Assembly (NCBI RefSeq): GCF_016863395.1
Contig: NZ_BOOU01000048.1
Span: forward strand, 1 to 64,000
Origin: Sphaerisporangium rufum
GTDB taxonomy: Bacteria; Actinomycetota; Actinomycetes; Streptosporangiales; Streptosporangiaceae
Length of the DNA stretch: 64,000 nt
Direction of reading: 5' to 3'
The position numbers and the translations under genes are program-made. The notes beneath the pieces were generated by a model. It saw only the letters and a program-made list of their open reading frames with translations, was not told the origin of the DNA and did not search any database. Below are positions 52,877 through 61,400 of the stretch, piece by piece (the first letter of the stretch is position 1; every line of letters starts with the position of its first letter).

Positions 52877-53280
52877 CCTGATCCTCTCGGTCTCACGGGG
52901 TCCGTCAGCTGGGTGATGCGGGTGCTGAGATGGCTCACCCTGGGGTCGGCCAAGAAGGGGGTGAGCCGGGTCTGCAGGGACTGAAGCTTACGTCCGACGT
53001 ATCCCGAGGATTGGGTCTGCTCAGCGAGGGAAACGGCGGAACCTCCGCTCTCAAGGATCTGGTCCAGGTCGTTGCAATTGACGCCGATCATGGCCAGGTC
53101 GGTCAGGACGCTGCCCTTTCGGCGCAGTGAGATGGTCTTACCGAGTGCCTCGGTGAGGGCGCTCTCGGCGAGATCGGTGCGACCAAGGGCCAGGTAACAG
53201 CCACCGCGTTCTTCTGCCAGCCGTGATCCGTCGAAGCGAAGCCCGGTACGTCCCCGTTCACCAAGGTCAGCGTACGGGAC
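52873..53280 (-). pseudogene. C-terminal remnant of an XRE/TPR-type regulator
   Basis: The frame reads GERGRTGLRFDGSRLAEERGGCYLALGRTDLAES, ALGKTISLRRKGSVLTDLAMIGV and SGYVGRKLQSLQTRL. This is the usual C-terminal TPR part of actinobacterial proteins that begin with an XRE helix-turn-helix. No N-terminal domain and no start codon with a ribosome site are found; the upstream frame (to 53487) is Arg/Pro-rich and lies across the divergent gene. It looks truncated, and keeps its ATGA overlap with the next gene. Confidence 0.65.
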
Positions 53281-53402
53281 GCTCCGCGGATGCCGTGGGA
53301 ATGCGGCTAGACGCAGCAGAGATGCGGAGTTGCTGCGCTGGTTCGGTGGCGATCTCCTCGGTTGACTAAAAGTAGTTGACCGACCACCGAAACGGAGTGT
53401 CG

Positions 53403-53795
53403 ATGCTTCGTAGAACGAACCGCATGTGCCATGGTGGCGCGGACGTGCCCGTCGTTGATTTCGACCAGCCACGCGAGTGGCGGGCACCGCGCCACCTGCA
53501 CCAGCAGGTGGACGCCGCCCAACATCTGGAAAGTCTCCGGGTCGCTCTAGGCCGGCTCGACCCCGGCCTATTCGTGAGACTGGAGCGGCTGACGGGCGGC
53601 CCGCCCCAGCTCCGCATCATCTTGTACGGATTCGGGGCCTTGTCGGAAATCATCTACTATTTGCCCGGCCGGGGAGCCGGTGAAGGGGGACACTACGGCT
53701 GGGCATGGGGTGAAGTCATCACCTCGGTCCTGGAACCCAGCAAAGCGGCCACCCAAATCCTGCGCGCTCTGAACGTACGAGGGCGGCACGTATGA
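53403..53795 (+). CDS. Small hypothetical protein, first gene of the island operon
   Basis: A protein of 130 residues starting at ATG 53403 behind a GGAG site. It has an Arg-rich start, the segment HLHQQVDAAQHLESLRVALGRL and a C-terminal part with LRIILYGFGALSEIIYYLP and ITSVLEPSKAATQILRALN. I do not recognise the family. Its stop overlaps the SAH-hydrolase-like gene in an ATGA. Two GTTGAC motifs 15 bp apart (near 53362 and 53377) precede it and may be promoter or operator elements. Confidence 0.65.
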   Translation: MLRRTNRMCHGGADVPVVDFDQPREWRAPRHLHQQVDAAQHLESLRVALGRLDPGLFVRLERLTGGPPQLRIILYGFGALSEIIYYLPGRGAGEGGHYGWAWGEVITSVLEPSKAATQILRALNVRGRHV

Positions 53796-54997
53796 CCGGG
53801 GTCCAGCGCGCTCTTGCACCCCCTGTGGTCCTGTCCGGCCTCGGCGGGGCCGAGGCATTCTTCGCCGAAGTCGTCGCAGGTCTGCCGGCGAGCACGGCAG
53901 CAGCCGTGGTGGTCACCCATCTGCTGCCCGGCCAGATGGACTTTCTGGCAGCGTTCGAGCATGTCGCCCAGGTCGTAGCGGTATTGCCCAAACCCAAGTC
54001 CGCAGACCTTCGTATCCGGAAGCAGGTCGAAGCAGTCCATCGCTGTGACGTCCTGGACCGGGCCCGATTCACTGATCCGCTGTGGCTCACCGCCTACTTG
54101 GAGGATCGGGCAGCCGGACGGCGGCTCGTGCTGGCGGACATCGGCGGGTACTTCGCTCCCGCTCTCGCCGAGCTGTGCGGCACGTTCTCCGGCCAGATCG
54201 CCGGGGTCGTTGAGGACACCGAGAACGGCTTGCGGCGCTATCTGCAACTGGACCCGCTCCCATGCCCGGTCTACAGCGTCGCGCGCAGCCCGCTCAAGGA
54301 GCCGGAGGACCGTCTGGTCGGAGAGGCCATCGTGTTCTCGATCGAGTCATTGCTGCGTCGTATGGGGGAGATCCTTCCCGGCCGCCGGGCGTGTGTGCTG
54401 GGCTTCGGCAAGATCGGCTCGGGTGTGGCAGCGGCTTTGCATGCCCGGCACGTCGTGGTGACGGTGCGCGACACCGATCCGGTCCGCCAGGCGCAGGCCA
54501 TCGCAGCCGGCTTCCACTCGATGCCGCTGCCCGAGGCTCTGTCGGGCGCGGACCTTGTCGTCAGTGCTACTGGCAGACATGCCATCGGCATGGAACACCT
54601 CCCCCTGCTGCGGGAGGGCGCCTTCCTGGCGGGCGCCACCTCCGGGGACGACGAGTTCGACCTCGGCAGCCTCACCGGCGAGACCAGCGGGTTCATTCGA
54701 CAGGACGTGATCGACGGCGTGGTGCGCTATGGCCGCCAGGGGCGAGCCTTCTTCCTGCTCGGCAACGGGAACGCGGTGAACTTTCTGCACACCTCCGCGA
54801 TGGGGCCTGCCATCCACCTCGTCAAGGCCGAGATCGTCGCCGCAGCGGCGCGCCTACTGTCCGAGCCTCACGAGCCGGCCCTGTATGAGGTTCCGGCACG
54901 AACCCGGGCGCGAATCGCCGCGGCCTGGGTCGACAAGTTCCGGCGGCCGGCGGACGCTGTCCGGTCGCCCTTCGACGGACGAGAGAGGAACAAATGA
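53792..54997 (+). CDS. S-adenosylhomocysteine-hydrolase-like NAD-binding protein
   Basis: A 401-residue protein that follows the SAH hydrolase fold. VEDTENGLRRYLQ corresponds to the EETTTGVHRL region of the family, and the NAD-binding domain is ACVLGFGKIGSGVAAAL followed by VRDTDPVRQAQAIAAGFH, then DLVVSATGRHAIGMEHLPLL. Key differences: the SVTKSKFDN active-site segment reads SVARSPLKEPED, so the catalytic Lys seems lost, and the C-terminal Lys/Tyr tail of true SAH hydrolases is not found. It likely acts on another nucleoside or sugar substrate. It is coupled to both neighbours by four-base overlaps. Confidence 0.8.
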   Translation: MTGVQRALAPPVVLSGLGGAEAFFAEVVAGLPASTAAAVVVTHLLPGQMDFLAAFEHVAQVVAVLPKPKSADLRIRKQVEAVHRCDVLDRARFTDPLWLTAYLEDRAAGRRLVLADIGGYFAPALAELCGTFSGQIAGVVEDTENGLRRYLQLDPLPCPVYSVARSPLKEPEDRLVGEAIVFSIESLLRRMGEILPGRRACVLGFGKIGSGVAAALHARHVVVTVRDTDPVRQAQAIAAGFHSMPLPEALSGADLVVSATGRHAIGMEHLPLLREGAFLAGATSGDDEFDLGSLTGETSGFIRQDVIDGVVRYGRQGRAFFLLGNGNAVNFLHTSAMGPAIHLVKAEIVAAAARLLSEPHEPALYEVPARTRARIAAAWVDKFRRPADAVRSPFDGRERNK

Positions 54998-55605
54998 TCA
55001 TTGGAATAGAGGGCGTGAGCTGTACAGGAAAGACCACCCTGGCCGGCAGTCTGGCTGAACGGCTTGGCTGGGAGGTGATGGACTGCTACTTCCACGTTGC
55101 CCCGGATCCCTCCTCGCTGGGACGGCCGATCGCCACTTCCGAAGCAGAGCAACTCGCCTCCCTGGCCGCGCATTTCCCGGTGGAAGCACAGCGACACCGG
55201 CAGGCTCTGCGGGCGGCCGCCCGCGACGGCGGGGTGATTCTCGACCGCACGATCAACACCCTGCTCGCCCACGTCCGAGCCGTCGGCCGCCTTCAGGACC
55301 TGAACGCGACCGTGACGGCCCGTGCCATGGTCGCCCAGCAGATCGCCGCCGGTGCGGCCACCGTGCCCGACCTGACGTTGCTGCTGATCGGCGACGCGGC
55401 CGTCCTGGCCGACCGTGCCACACTTCGTCCGGACCTCCCGGCGATCTATTACGTGCCGGCCTTCGCCCGGCACTTCAACGCCCACTTCGAGGACCCCATC
55501 GGTCGGTGCGTCCGCCTGGACGCCACGGCCGCTCCCGGCGCGGTTGTCGACGCGGCCCTTGCCGCCATTTCCCTGGTTCAGACCACTCATGCCAGAAGGC
55601 GTTGA
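54994..55605 (+). CDS. P-loop nucleotide kinase-like protein
   Basis: A 203-residue protein with a Walker A motif GVSCTGKTTLAG at residues 6-17, a DRTINTLL segment near 85 and a Walker-B-like LTLLLIGDA near 128. Size and layout fit small kinases of the thymidylate/adenylylsulfate or sugar-kinase type. The acceptor is unknown; in this operon a nucleoside or sugar is likely. ATGA overlap with the gene before and a 17 bp overlap with the next. Confidence 0.75.
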   Translation: MIIGIEGVSCTGKTTLAGSLAERLGWEVMDCYFHVAPDPSSLGRPIATSEAEQLASLAAHFPVEAQRHRQALRAAARDGGVILDRTINTLLAHVRAVGRLQDLNATVTARAMVAQQIAAGAATVPDLTLLLIGDAAVLADRATLRPDLPAIYYVPAFARHFNAHFEDPIGRCVRLDATAAPGAVVDAALAAISLVQTTHARRR

Positions 55606-56500
55606 TGTGTACGCCTTCGGCCTGTGCGTTGACGAGCAGTACCTGCTGCCGTCCCTGGTCACCCTGGGTTCGCTCGCCGAGACCATCTCCGCCGCCGAGC
55701 GGCGCTCTGCCGCGGTACGGGTGCTGACGCTCGATCTCACCCGTCAGCACGCCGCCACCATGGCCGCGTTCGTGGACAGGATCGGATTCGGATCCTTCGG
55801 GCTGCGGTGGGCGCGCCCGTCCAGGCGGGCTCTGAAGGTCGACGACGACTACATCACCGAGACCGCCTACCTGCGGTTCAAGTTCACCCGACGATTCCTG
55901 GACCGGCCCTACCTCATCTACGTCGATGCCGACACTCTGCCCGTCGACGACATCACGGGCCCGCTCGCAGACCTGGGCACGGACCGGCTCGGCCTGGTCG
56001 CGGACGAATTCAACTCCACCATCGGCCAGCGTACGGCCCTGCCCGGTCTCGCTCAGGATCGCCCCGACCTTGCGGGCCGTCCTTACTACAACTCCGGCAT
56101 GTGGTGGACGTCCGCCGATCTTCTGGACACGATCCGTGCCGGTGTTGAGGTCGCCTTAGCGACGGGACGCCGGTACCTCTACCACAACGACCAGGACGCC
56201 CTCAACCTGTGGCTGCTCGACCACCCGCATGTCCAGCCGGTGCCAGGTCGCTACAACACCTACGAGCTGAGCCGATTTCTGGCCCGCAGCGACTGGACGC
56301 GCCGACACACCACCCGCGACCCTCACCCTACCGACCCGGCCCTCCTGCACTTCGTCGGGAGCGCCAAACCGTGGCTGACCACGACTCCATCCACCGAACA
56401 CGTGCGCCTGTACCGGACGGCGTTGGCGCGTACCAGCCGGGAGTTGCGGCGGCTCGGTGACCTCGGCATCGACGCGCAGCCGTCCAGGAGCCGGCCATGA
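55589..56500 (+). CDS. Glycosyltransferase family 8 protein
   Basis: A 303-residue GT8 enzyme, GT-A fold. DEQYLLPSLVTLGSL at the start, TETAYLRFKFTRRFLD, the metal-binding DxD in IYVDADTLP (near 113), PYYNSGMWWTSADLLD and HNDQDALNLWLLD are typical. It should transfer hexose from a nucleotide sugar with retention. It starts at an ATG inside the kinase gene. Confidence 0.88.
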   Translation: MPEGVDVYAFGLCVDEQYLLPSLVTLGSLAETISAAERRSAAVRVLTLDLTRQHAATMAAFVDRIGFGSFGLRWARPSRRALKVDDDYITETAYLRFKFTRRFLDRPYLIYVDADTLPVDDITGPLADLGTDRLGLVADEFNSTIGQRTALPGLAQDRPDLAGRPYYNSGMWWTSADLLDTIRAGVEVALATGRRYLYHNDQDALNLWLLDHPHVQPVPGRYNTYELSRFLARSDWTRRHTTRDPHPTDPALLHFVGSAKPWLTTTPSTEHVRLYRTALARTSRELRRLGDLGIDAQPSRSRP

Positions 56501-57360
56501 CCGCCTCACCCGGATGGCCGGCCGCCGAAATAGCCTGCCGCACCCTGCTCGCCCGGGGCTTCTGCCGGGCCGACCGACTGGCCAAGAGCCCCAGGGCGGC
56601 GGTTTACCGGGTCACGCTCCTCGACGGCCCCGGACCGCCCACCGCGATCATCAAGCTGTACGCCGGCTCTAACCGCTGGAAGGCCACCCGAGAACACCAG
56701 GTGCTTACGCGATTGGCGGTCATGGAGCAATTCGGTGTGCCGACCGTCCTAGGTGCTGGAGCGGTGCCAGGCGTCGACGTCACCGCCTTGGCCCTCACTG
56801 ACCTCGGTACCTCGACCCTGGGCGACGCCGTCGTGGAAGGTGTTCTCGCCCAGGCCCAGGCATTGAAGGAACTCGGCCGGCTGCTGGCCTGCTTCCACCG
56901 CTTCTCCCAGGAGCCGAACTTCGAGTCTCCTCTCGCCACTCAGGTGCTCGACCTTCAGCGGCGTCTTCCCGCAGAAATCCACGATGCCACCGCGCGAGCG
57001 TTCCGCTCGGTGATCGGCCTGTCCCACGGGCGATCAGCGGTCTGGTGCCATGGCGACCTTCACTTGAACAACGTGCTGCTTGCCCCCGACCCTCATCTCA
57101 TCGACTTCGAGCAGGTCGGTCATAACCTGCCCGAATACGACCTCGCGCAGACCGCCGTCACCACTGGTGCCCTCACCCCGGCTGAGCGGGCTCCGATCGT
57201 CGAGGGCTACCACCGGCATGTGTGTGATGAGCTTCTGAGCGGCCTGATCGTCTTCCAAGCGGTCCGGGGCTGGTGGTGGTCCGCTGTTCAGGAGCGACGC
57301 GATATCGAGCTGTGGGAGGACCGTCTCAAGCTGGTCCTCGCCCACGGCGCCCCTACCTGA
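56497..57360 (+). CDS. APH-type phosphotransferase in the island operon
   Basis: A 287-residue kinase of the aminoglycoside phosphotransferase/choline-kinase fold. The N-lobe has TAIIKLYAGSNRWKATREHQVL; the catalytic loop is VWCHGDLHLNNVLL with His-Gly-Asp and Asn (near 185), and the metal Asp is in HLIDFEQVGHNLPEYDLAQ. It could phosphorylate a pathway sugar or the product. ATGA overlap with the GT8 gene. Confidence 0.85.
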   Translation: MTASPGWPAAEIACRTLLARGFCRADRLAKSPRAAVYRVTLLDGPGPPTAIIKLYAGSNRWKATREHQVLTRLAVMEQFGVPTVLGAGAVPGVDVTALALTDLGTSTLGDAVVEGVLAQAQALKELGRLLACFHRFSQEPNFESPLATQVLDLQRRLPAEIHDATARAFRSVIGLSHGRSAVWCHGDLHLNNVLLAPDPHLIDFEQVGHNLPEYDLAQTAVTTGALTPAERAPIVEGYHRHVCDELLSGLIVFQAVRGWWWSAVQERRDIELWEDRLKLVLAHGAPT

Positions 57361-57385
57361 CACCTCTATCTGGCAGGAGTCTCGA

Positions 57386-58126
57386 ATGGAGCAGTCCGAG
57401 CCGACCCTTTCGGTCATCATCCCGGCCTTTAACGAGGAGAAGTACCTGCCGCGCTACCTACCGAGTGTCCTGGACTCCCTCAGACGCTGGGAGCACCACA
57501 GCGGACTGCGCGGCGAGGTGATCGTCGTGGACAACCGCAGTACCGACAAGACCGCGCACCTCGCGCGGGAGCTCGGCTCTCACGTCATCTACGAGCCCGT
57601 CGCTGGCATCGGGCGGGCCCGTAACACCGGAGCAGCCATAGCACGCGGTGCTTACCTATTGTTCATCGACGCGGACGTGCTCTTTCCCGCCGAGGGCATT
57701 TCGAAGATCGTCAGAGTCCTCGACACGGTGCAGTGCGTAGGAGGAGCGATCCCACCCCGGTACGAGCCGACCAAGATCGGCATCCGACTGCTCGTTGCGG
57801 CGTGGGCACTCTACCGGCGGTTCAACGGTGGAGCCCAAGGAGTCACCCAGTTCTGCACCCGGGCCGCCTTCACTGAAATAAACGGCTACCGTCCCGACCT
57901 GTTCATGAGTGAAGACGTAGAGTTCTTCGCCCGGCTCACCCGCCACGGTAAGCGGATCGGTGCTCCGGTCAGGCACCTGACCGGCTTGTGGGTCCGGCCC
58001 TCCCATCGCCGCTTCGAGCAGTGGCCGAGCTGGCGAATGATTCTTTGGGCTAATCCGCTGACCGCGCACCTGTTCCTGTCCTCCCGCCGGTTCTGGCGGA
58101 ACTGGTACGAGCACACCGTCCGCTGA
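57386..58126 (+). CDS. Glycosyltransferase family 2 protein
   Basis: A 246-residue GT2 enzyme. LSVIIPAFNEEKYLPRYLPS, the VVDNRSTDKTA nucleotide loop, GIGRARNTGA, DxD in LFIDADVLFP (near 93) and FMSEDVEFFARL with the acidic base are present. The C-terminus is basic and hydrophobic (RMILWANPLTAHLFLSSRRFW), suggesting membrane contact. It starts 25 bp after the kinase gene. Confidence 0.9.
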   Translation: MEQSEPTLSVIIPAFNEEKYLPRYLPSVLDSLRRWEHHSGLRGEVIVVDNRSTDKTAHLARELGSHVIYEPVAGIGRARNTGAAIARGAYLLFIDADVLFPAEGISKIVRVLDTVQCVGGAIPPRYEPTKIGIRLLVAAWALYRRFNGGAQGVTQFCTRAAFTEINGYRPDLFMSEDVEFFARLTRHGKRIGAPVRHLTGLWVRPSHRRFEQWPSWRMILWANPLTAHLFLSSRRFWRNWYEHTVR

Positions 58127-58136
58127 GGGAGCCCCC

Positions 58137-59024
58137 GTGAATAGGAGAACCCTCCCGCAGCCCGACGATGTCGGCATCTATACCTTTCCCCAGGATCTCG
58201 TGCAGGCTCACCTCGCCCACCAAGAAGCTCTGGCGGCCCGCCGTGACAAGGGGGAGTCATCGATCATCAAGGTCACCGCTCCTTACCTCCAGTACACCTA
58301 CCTGATCGAGGAACGCCGGCCCCAAGGTCGCCCGGTCGTAGCCATCGAACCTCACCACGACGATCTCGCCCTATCGGCGAGTGGGTCCTTTCTTGCCCGA
58401 CCCCGACCGCTCACCGTCGTGACCGTGTTCACCAACACCAACAGCGCCGACCGGACGGTACGGGCCCGACGCTTCGACCGGACCCTCATCTCCCAGTTGC
58501 GGGCGCAGGAGTCCCGTCAAGCGCTCCGACCACTGCGCGCGTGCCATCATCTTCTCGGCCACACCGACGCCGTGCCACCGTACGGTCCCTACAGCCGTGG
58601 CGATCTCGATCGGGTGACCGCCGACCTCGAAGAGATTCTGGCCGGCCGGGGCGACGCCGAGATCCTCGCCCCGGCCGCCGTGACCCGTCACCCCGACCAC
58701 CTTCTCGTTCATGAAGCCGCCAAGCGGCTGGGCTGCCGATGGTTCTGGGAGGACGTGGCGTTCTGGCAGACCTACGCCCTGTCGGTCGATGACCTGCACC
58801 TGTTCTACGAACGCACTGCCAGCGTCCTTTCCGGCGAGCTCACGGACATCAGCGACGTAGTGCTGGACAAGCTCACCCTGCTTTACCTGCACTCCTCCCA
58901 ACTCCAGCCACTGCACGCGATGTACCGGCCGATCCGGTACGCCTGGACCACCGGTTCGGGCCTGCGCGCCCAGAAGCCTTCGGCCCTGTACGCCGAACGT
59001 TTCTACCGGAGCGTGACGTCATGA
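58137..59024 (+). CDS. PIG-L family deacetylase
   Basis: A 295-residue zinc-dependent LmbE/PIG-L deacetylase. The metal motif is IEPHHDDLALSASG (near 63), and the later histidine motif is TRHPDHLLVHEA (near 183). Such enzymes remove N-acetyl groups from GlcNAc-containing glycosides, as in mycothiol, teicoplanin or GPI synthesis. Here, with three glycosyltransferases, it points to an amino-sugar-bearing product. It is preceded by a GTGAATAGGAG start region and overlaps the GT4 gene by four bases. Confidence 0.88.
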   Translation: MNRRTLPQPDDVGIYTFPQDLVQAHLAHQEALAARRDKGESSIIKVTAPYLQYTYLIEERRPQGRPVVAIEPHHDDLALSASGSFLARPRPLTVVTVFTNTNSADRTVRARRFDRTLISQLRAQESRQALRPLRACHHLLGHTDAVPPYGPYSRGDLDRVTADLEEILAGRGDAEILAPAAVTRHPDHLLVHEAAKRLGCRWFWEDVAFWQTYALSVDDLHLFYERTASVLSGELTDISDVVLDKLTLLYLHSSQLQPLHAMYRPIRYAWTTGSGLRAQKPSALYAERFYRSVTS

Positions 59025-60082
59025 CCGGTCACGGCACTGTTGTGTTCGTGTGGCGTCGTATCCCGCCGCCGTTCCTGATCGGCGGCGCGGAGGTCTCCCA
59101 GCAGTTGCTCGCCGAGCAGTTCACCGCAGCCGGCTGGACGACCATCTATCTGGCGTCCCACGAGCCCCCTTGGAGTCAGGCCTCCGAACTCTCATCAATG
59201 GTGCGGCATTTGAACGGCGCCGGGATCGCCGTCGACGTGCTCGAGAAACAGCAGAAATTCCACTACACCTGGAACGGTGTCGACATACGGGTGGTCCCGC
59301 AAGTCCACTTGCTCGCCGAATTACGCCGCGTTCTCCGTGAGGTGAATCCGGACCTGGTCGTGACCTCGCAGGAGGGATCAGCCGAACTGGCGGCCACAGC
59401 CCGCCCGTTCACAACGGTTGCGGGCTGGCTCCACTCGGTGTCCAAAACCGGGTTCCACGTCTTGGATGGTAAACCTCAGATCGCGCTTGCGACCTCTCGA
59501 TTCGTGTGCTCACGCGTTCCCCGATCCCAGGCAGCAGTGCTGTTCTATCCGCCGTTCGCCCCAGCCGCCCAGGCCGGACCTGCGGTCACCGGCGACCTTC
59601 TCATGGTCAATCCCGTCCCTGCCAAGGGATCCGCGCTGGTGCGCCGTCTCGTCGAAATCATGCCCGAACGGCGATTCACCTTGGTGGAGGGCTGGTGGGA
59701 CACCTCTGCCGAATTCGCCCAGCTTCGCAATGTCACTTGGGTGCCGCGAACCTACGATATGGCCTCCCTGTACACCGGACATCAAATACTGCTTGTTCCA
59801 TCCACGGTCGAAGACGCCTTCCCGCGCGTCGTCGTTGAAGCCGGGCTCCACGGACTCCCGTCGCTGGGATCGACGCGGGGCGGCATCCCCGAGGCGATCG
59901 GGAACGCCGACCTGCTGGCCGCACCTGATGATCTTGAGGCGTGGGTTGCCCTCATCCGCAACCTGACCGGATGTGCGTTGACGGTGGCCGCTCAGCGGGC
60001 GCGTGAAGTGGCGATACCGATGACAAGGCCCTGCATCTCCGAGCTGATCGCGATGGGAGTCATCGCGGGTCAGCCGGCCTGA
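59021..60082 (+). CDS. Glycosyltransferase family 4 protein of the island
   Basis: A 353-residue GT-B enzyme. The N-terminal half has IPPPFLIGGAEVSQQLLAEQF; the C-terminal donor half has LLMVNPVPAKGSALV (near 190), LLVPSTVEDAFPRVVVEAGLHGLP with the GT4 acidic pair (near 255) and TRGGIPEAIG. The last gene of the operon; it overlaps the convergent kinase gene by 13 bp. Local GC is about 57% in a sampled line (59221-59280), far below the host. Confidence 0.88.
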   Translation: MTGHGTVVFVWRRIPPPFLIGGAEVSQQLLAEQFTAAGWTTIYLASHEPPWSQASELSSMVRHLNGAGIAVDVLEKQQKFHYTWNGVDIRVVPQVHLLAELRRVLREVNPDLVVTSQEGSAELAATARPFTTVAGWLHSVSKTGFHVLDGKPQIALATSRFVCSRVPRSQAAVLFYPPFAPAAQAGPAVTGDLLMVNPVPAKGSALVRRLVEIMPERRFTLVEGWWDTSAEFAQLRNVTWVPRTYDMASLYTGHQILLVPSTVEDAFPRVVVEAGLHGLPSLGSTRGGIPEAIGNADLLAAPDDLEAWVALIRNLTGCALTVAAQRAREVAIPMTRPCISELIAMGVIAGQPA

Positions 60083-61119
60083 AAAGCATCCACGACTTCG
60101 TCGAGGCGTTCGCTCCACCAGTCCAGCAGCCGTTCACCCGACGCCCACAGAGCATCAGGACCATGATCGCCCTTGTCATAGTGCCACTGAAGCTGCCAGA
60201 AGTCCGTCATTCGTTTCCACCACAACCGCCGGACCGCATCCGCCAGCGCCTCGTCCGTGATCGTGACGATCGACCGGTACCCCGCGACAAAGGCCGAGAT
60301 CCGCCGTAAGTCAAGGCATCCCTCGTCATTGGTGAACTGCACCTGGGCCGTCCGAACCACCTCCTCGGCGTACGGACGAACCGCCAGACGGTCCCAGTCC
60401 AGTACCGCGGTGATCTCACCGTCATGCCAGAGCAGGTTGAACGGCTGAAGATCCCCATGCGTCCAACCTGCAGGCCCGATGGGGACCTCATCCATCGGCC
60501 GGCGTTCCGCGCGAGTGTTGATCAGAACCTTCCTGCGCTCCAGGCGATGACGAGTATCGACGTCGAACGGCCCGGCCTCGTCCAGAGACTTGATCACATC
60601 AAGGAATCGTTCGGCATCTTCAAGGGCGGCCTTCGGTGTTGTGACCTTCGCTCTAGGAGCGACCGTGGGCCGGTCCAAGCCGGTGGCCGGCGAAGCAAGC
60701 ACCAGATGGATACGGCCGACCAGCTCCCCCAGATCTCGTGTCTCGCTCAGATTCAAAGAGGTACCTTGCCGGTGCGCGCCATTCGCCCACTCCAGGAGGC
60801 AATAGCCGCGTTCGTCAATTTCTACGACCGGGTCCGTGTCGACCAAACGCGGAACACAGACCGGCAGCCCTTCAGCGCCGAGAACGCCCAGGACCTGGAG
60901 GCTTCTGCGTGCCTTCGACAACGTCACATCGACGATCTGCTTGAGCGCGAAGACACCGCGTCCTGTCTCCAGTCGCCAGTTGGGATTCATCATCCCCTCG
61001 GCGATGAAGGCCACGTGACGGATCTCGCCGAGCCCGAACCGTTCCGTGATCCTCGCGAGCTCGCTCTTGGTGATCCGGCCCCGAGCTGCTTGCTGCACGG
61101 CAGAGGTCTCATCAGTCAC
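60070..61119 (-). CDS. APH-type phosphotransferase, convergent with the island operon
   Basis: A 349-residue kinase of the APH/homoserine-kinase-II fold. The N-lobe has FALKQIVDVTLSKARRSLQVL, the catalytic loop is WTHGDLQPFNLLWHDG (near 245), and the metal Asp is in AVLDWDRL. The start is a GTG at 61119; the open frame that continues upstream beyond it is a shadow of the membrane protein gene. A separate, convergent transcript would suit a resistance or self-protection gene for the product of the neighbouring operon, but this is inference. Confidence 0.82.
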   Translation of the reverse strand: MTDETSAVQQAARGRITKSELARITERFGLGEIRHVAFIAEGMMNPNWRLETGRGVFALKQIVDVTLSKARRSLQVLGVLGAEGLPVCVPRLVDTDPVVEIDERGYCLLEWANGAHRQGTSLNLSETRDLGELVGRIHLVLASPATGLDRPTVAPRAKVTTPKAALEDAERFLDVIKSLDEAGPFDVDTRHRLERRKVLINTRAERRPMDEVPIGPAGWTHGDLQPFNLLWHDGEITAVLDWDRLAVRPYAEEVVRTAQVQFTNDEGCLDLRRISAFVAGYRSIVTITDEALADAVRRLWWKRMTDFWQLQWHYDKGDHGPDALWASGERLLDWWSERLDEVVDAFQAG

Positions 61120-61400
61120 CCTCAGGAGGCTATGCCACCGTCCCCTGCACGTCTCGCTGAACGGCGGGAAACAACTGTGCAGTAGAGACGGCACTTCCTC
61201 GGTTGGATCGTCGTGACCACGCAGACCGCGGGCAGCGGGAAGGCGCACTCGCCGAGCCCGCCGCGGGTGAGCCCGTCCAGCCCAACGGCGCGCAGCAGAT
61301 CGTTCAGGCTGCCGTCCGTGGCGTGGACACGCCGCCAGGCGACCGCCACGATCAGCTGGGGGCAGGAAGATCACGTCGCCGATGACGTTGCGCCGCCCGG
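61120..61400. other. Intergenic region at the island's right end
   Basis: No gene with a convincing start is seen. A 75-codon minus-strand frame (61122-61349) is open but has no clear ribosome site or recognisable domain. GC rises from island level to host level across this stretch, so the island boundary is here. I found no inverted or direct repeat that could be an attachment site. Confidence 0.45.

Noticed and set aside
61122-61349. 75-codon minus-strand frame as a real gene
   Set aside because: No ribosome site, no recognisable domain, and it crosses the GC boundary of the island.
52400-61400. Integrative element with integrase and attachment sites
   Set aside because: No integrase, transposase, tRNA gene or flanking direct repeats were seen at either end; the island is supported only by composition and content.
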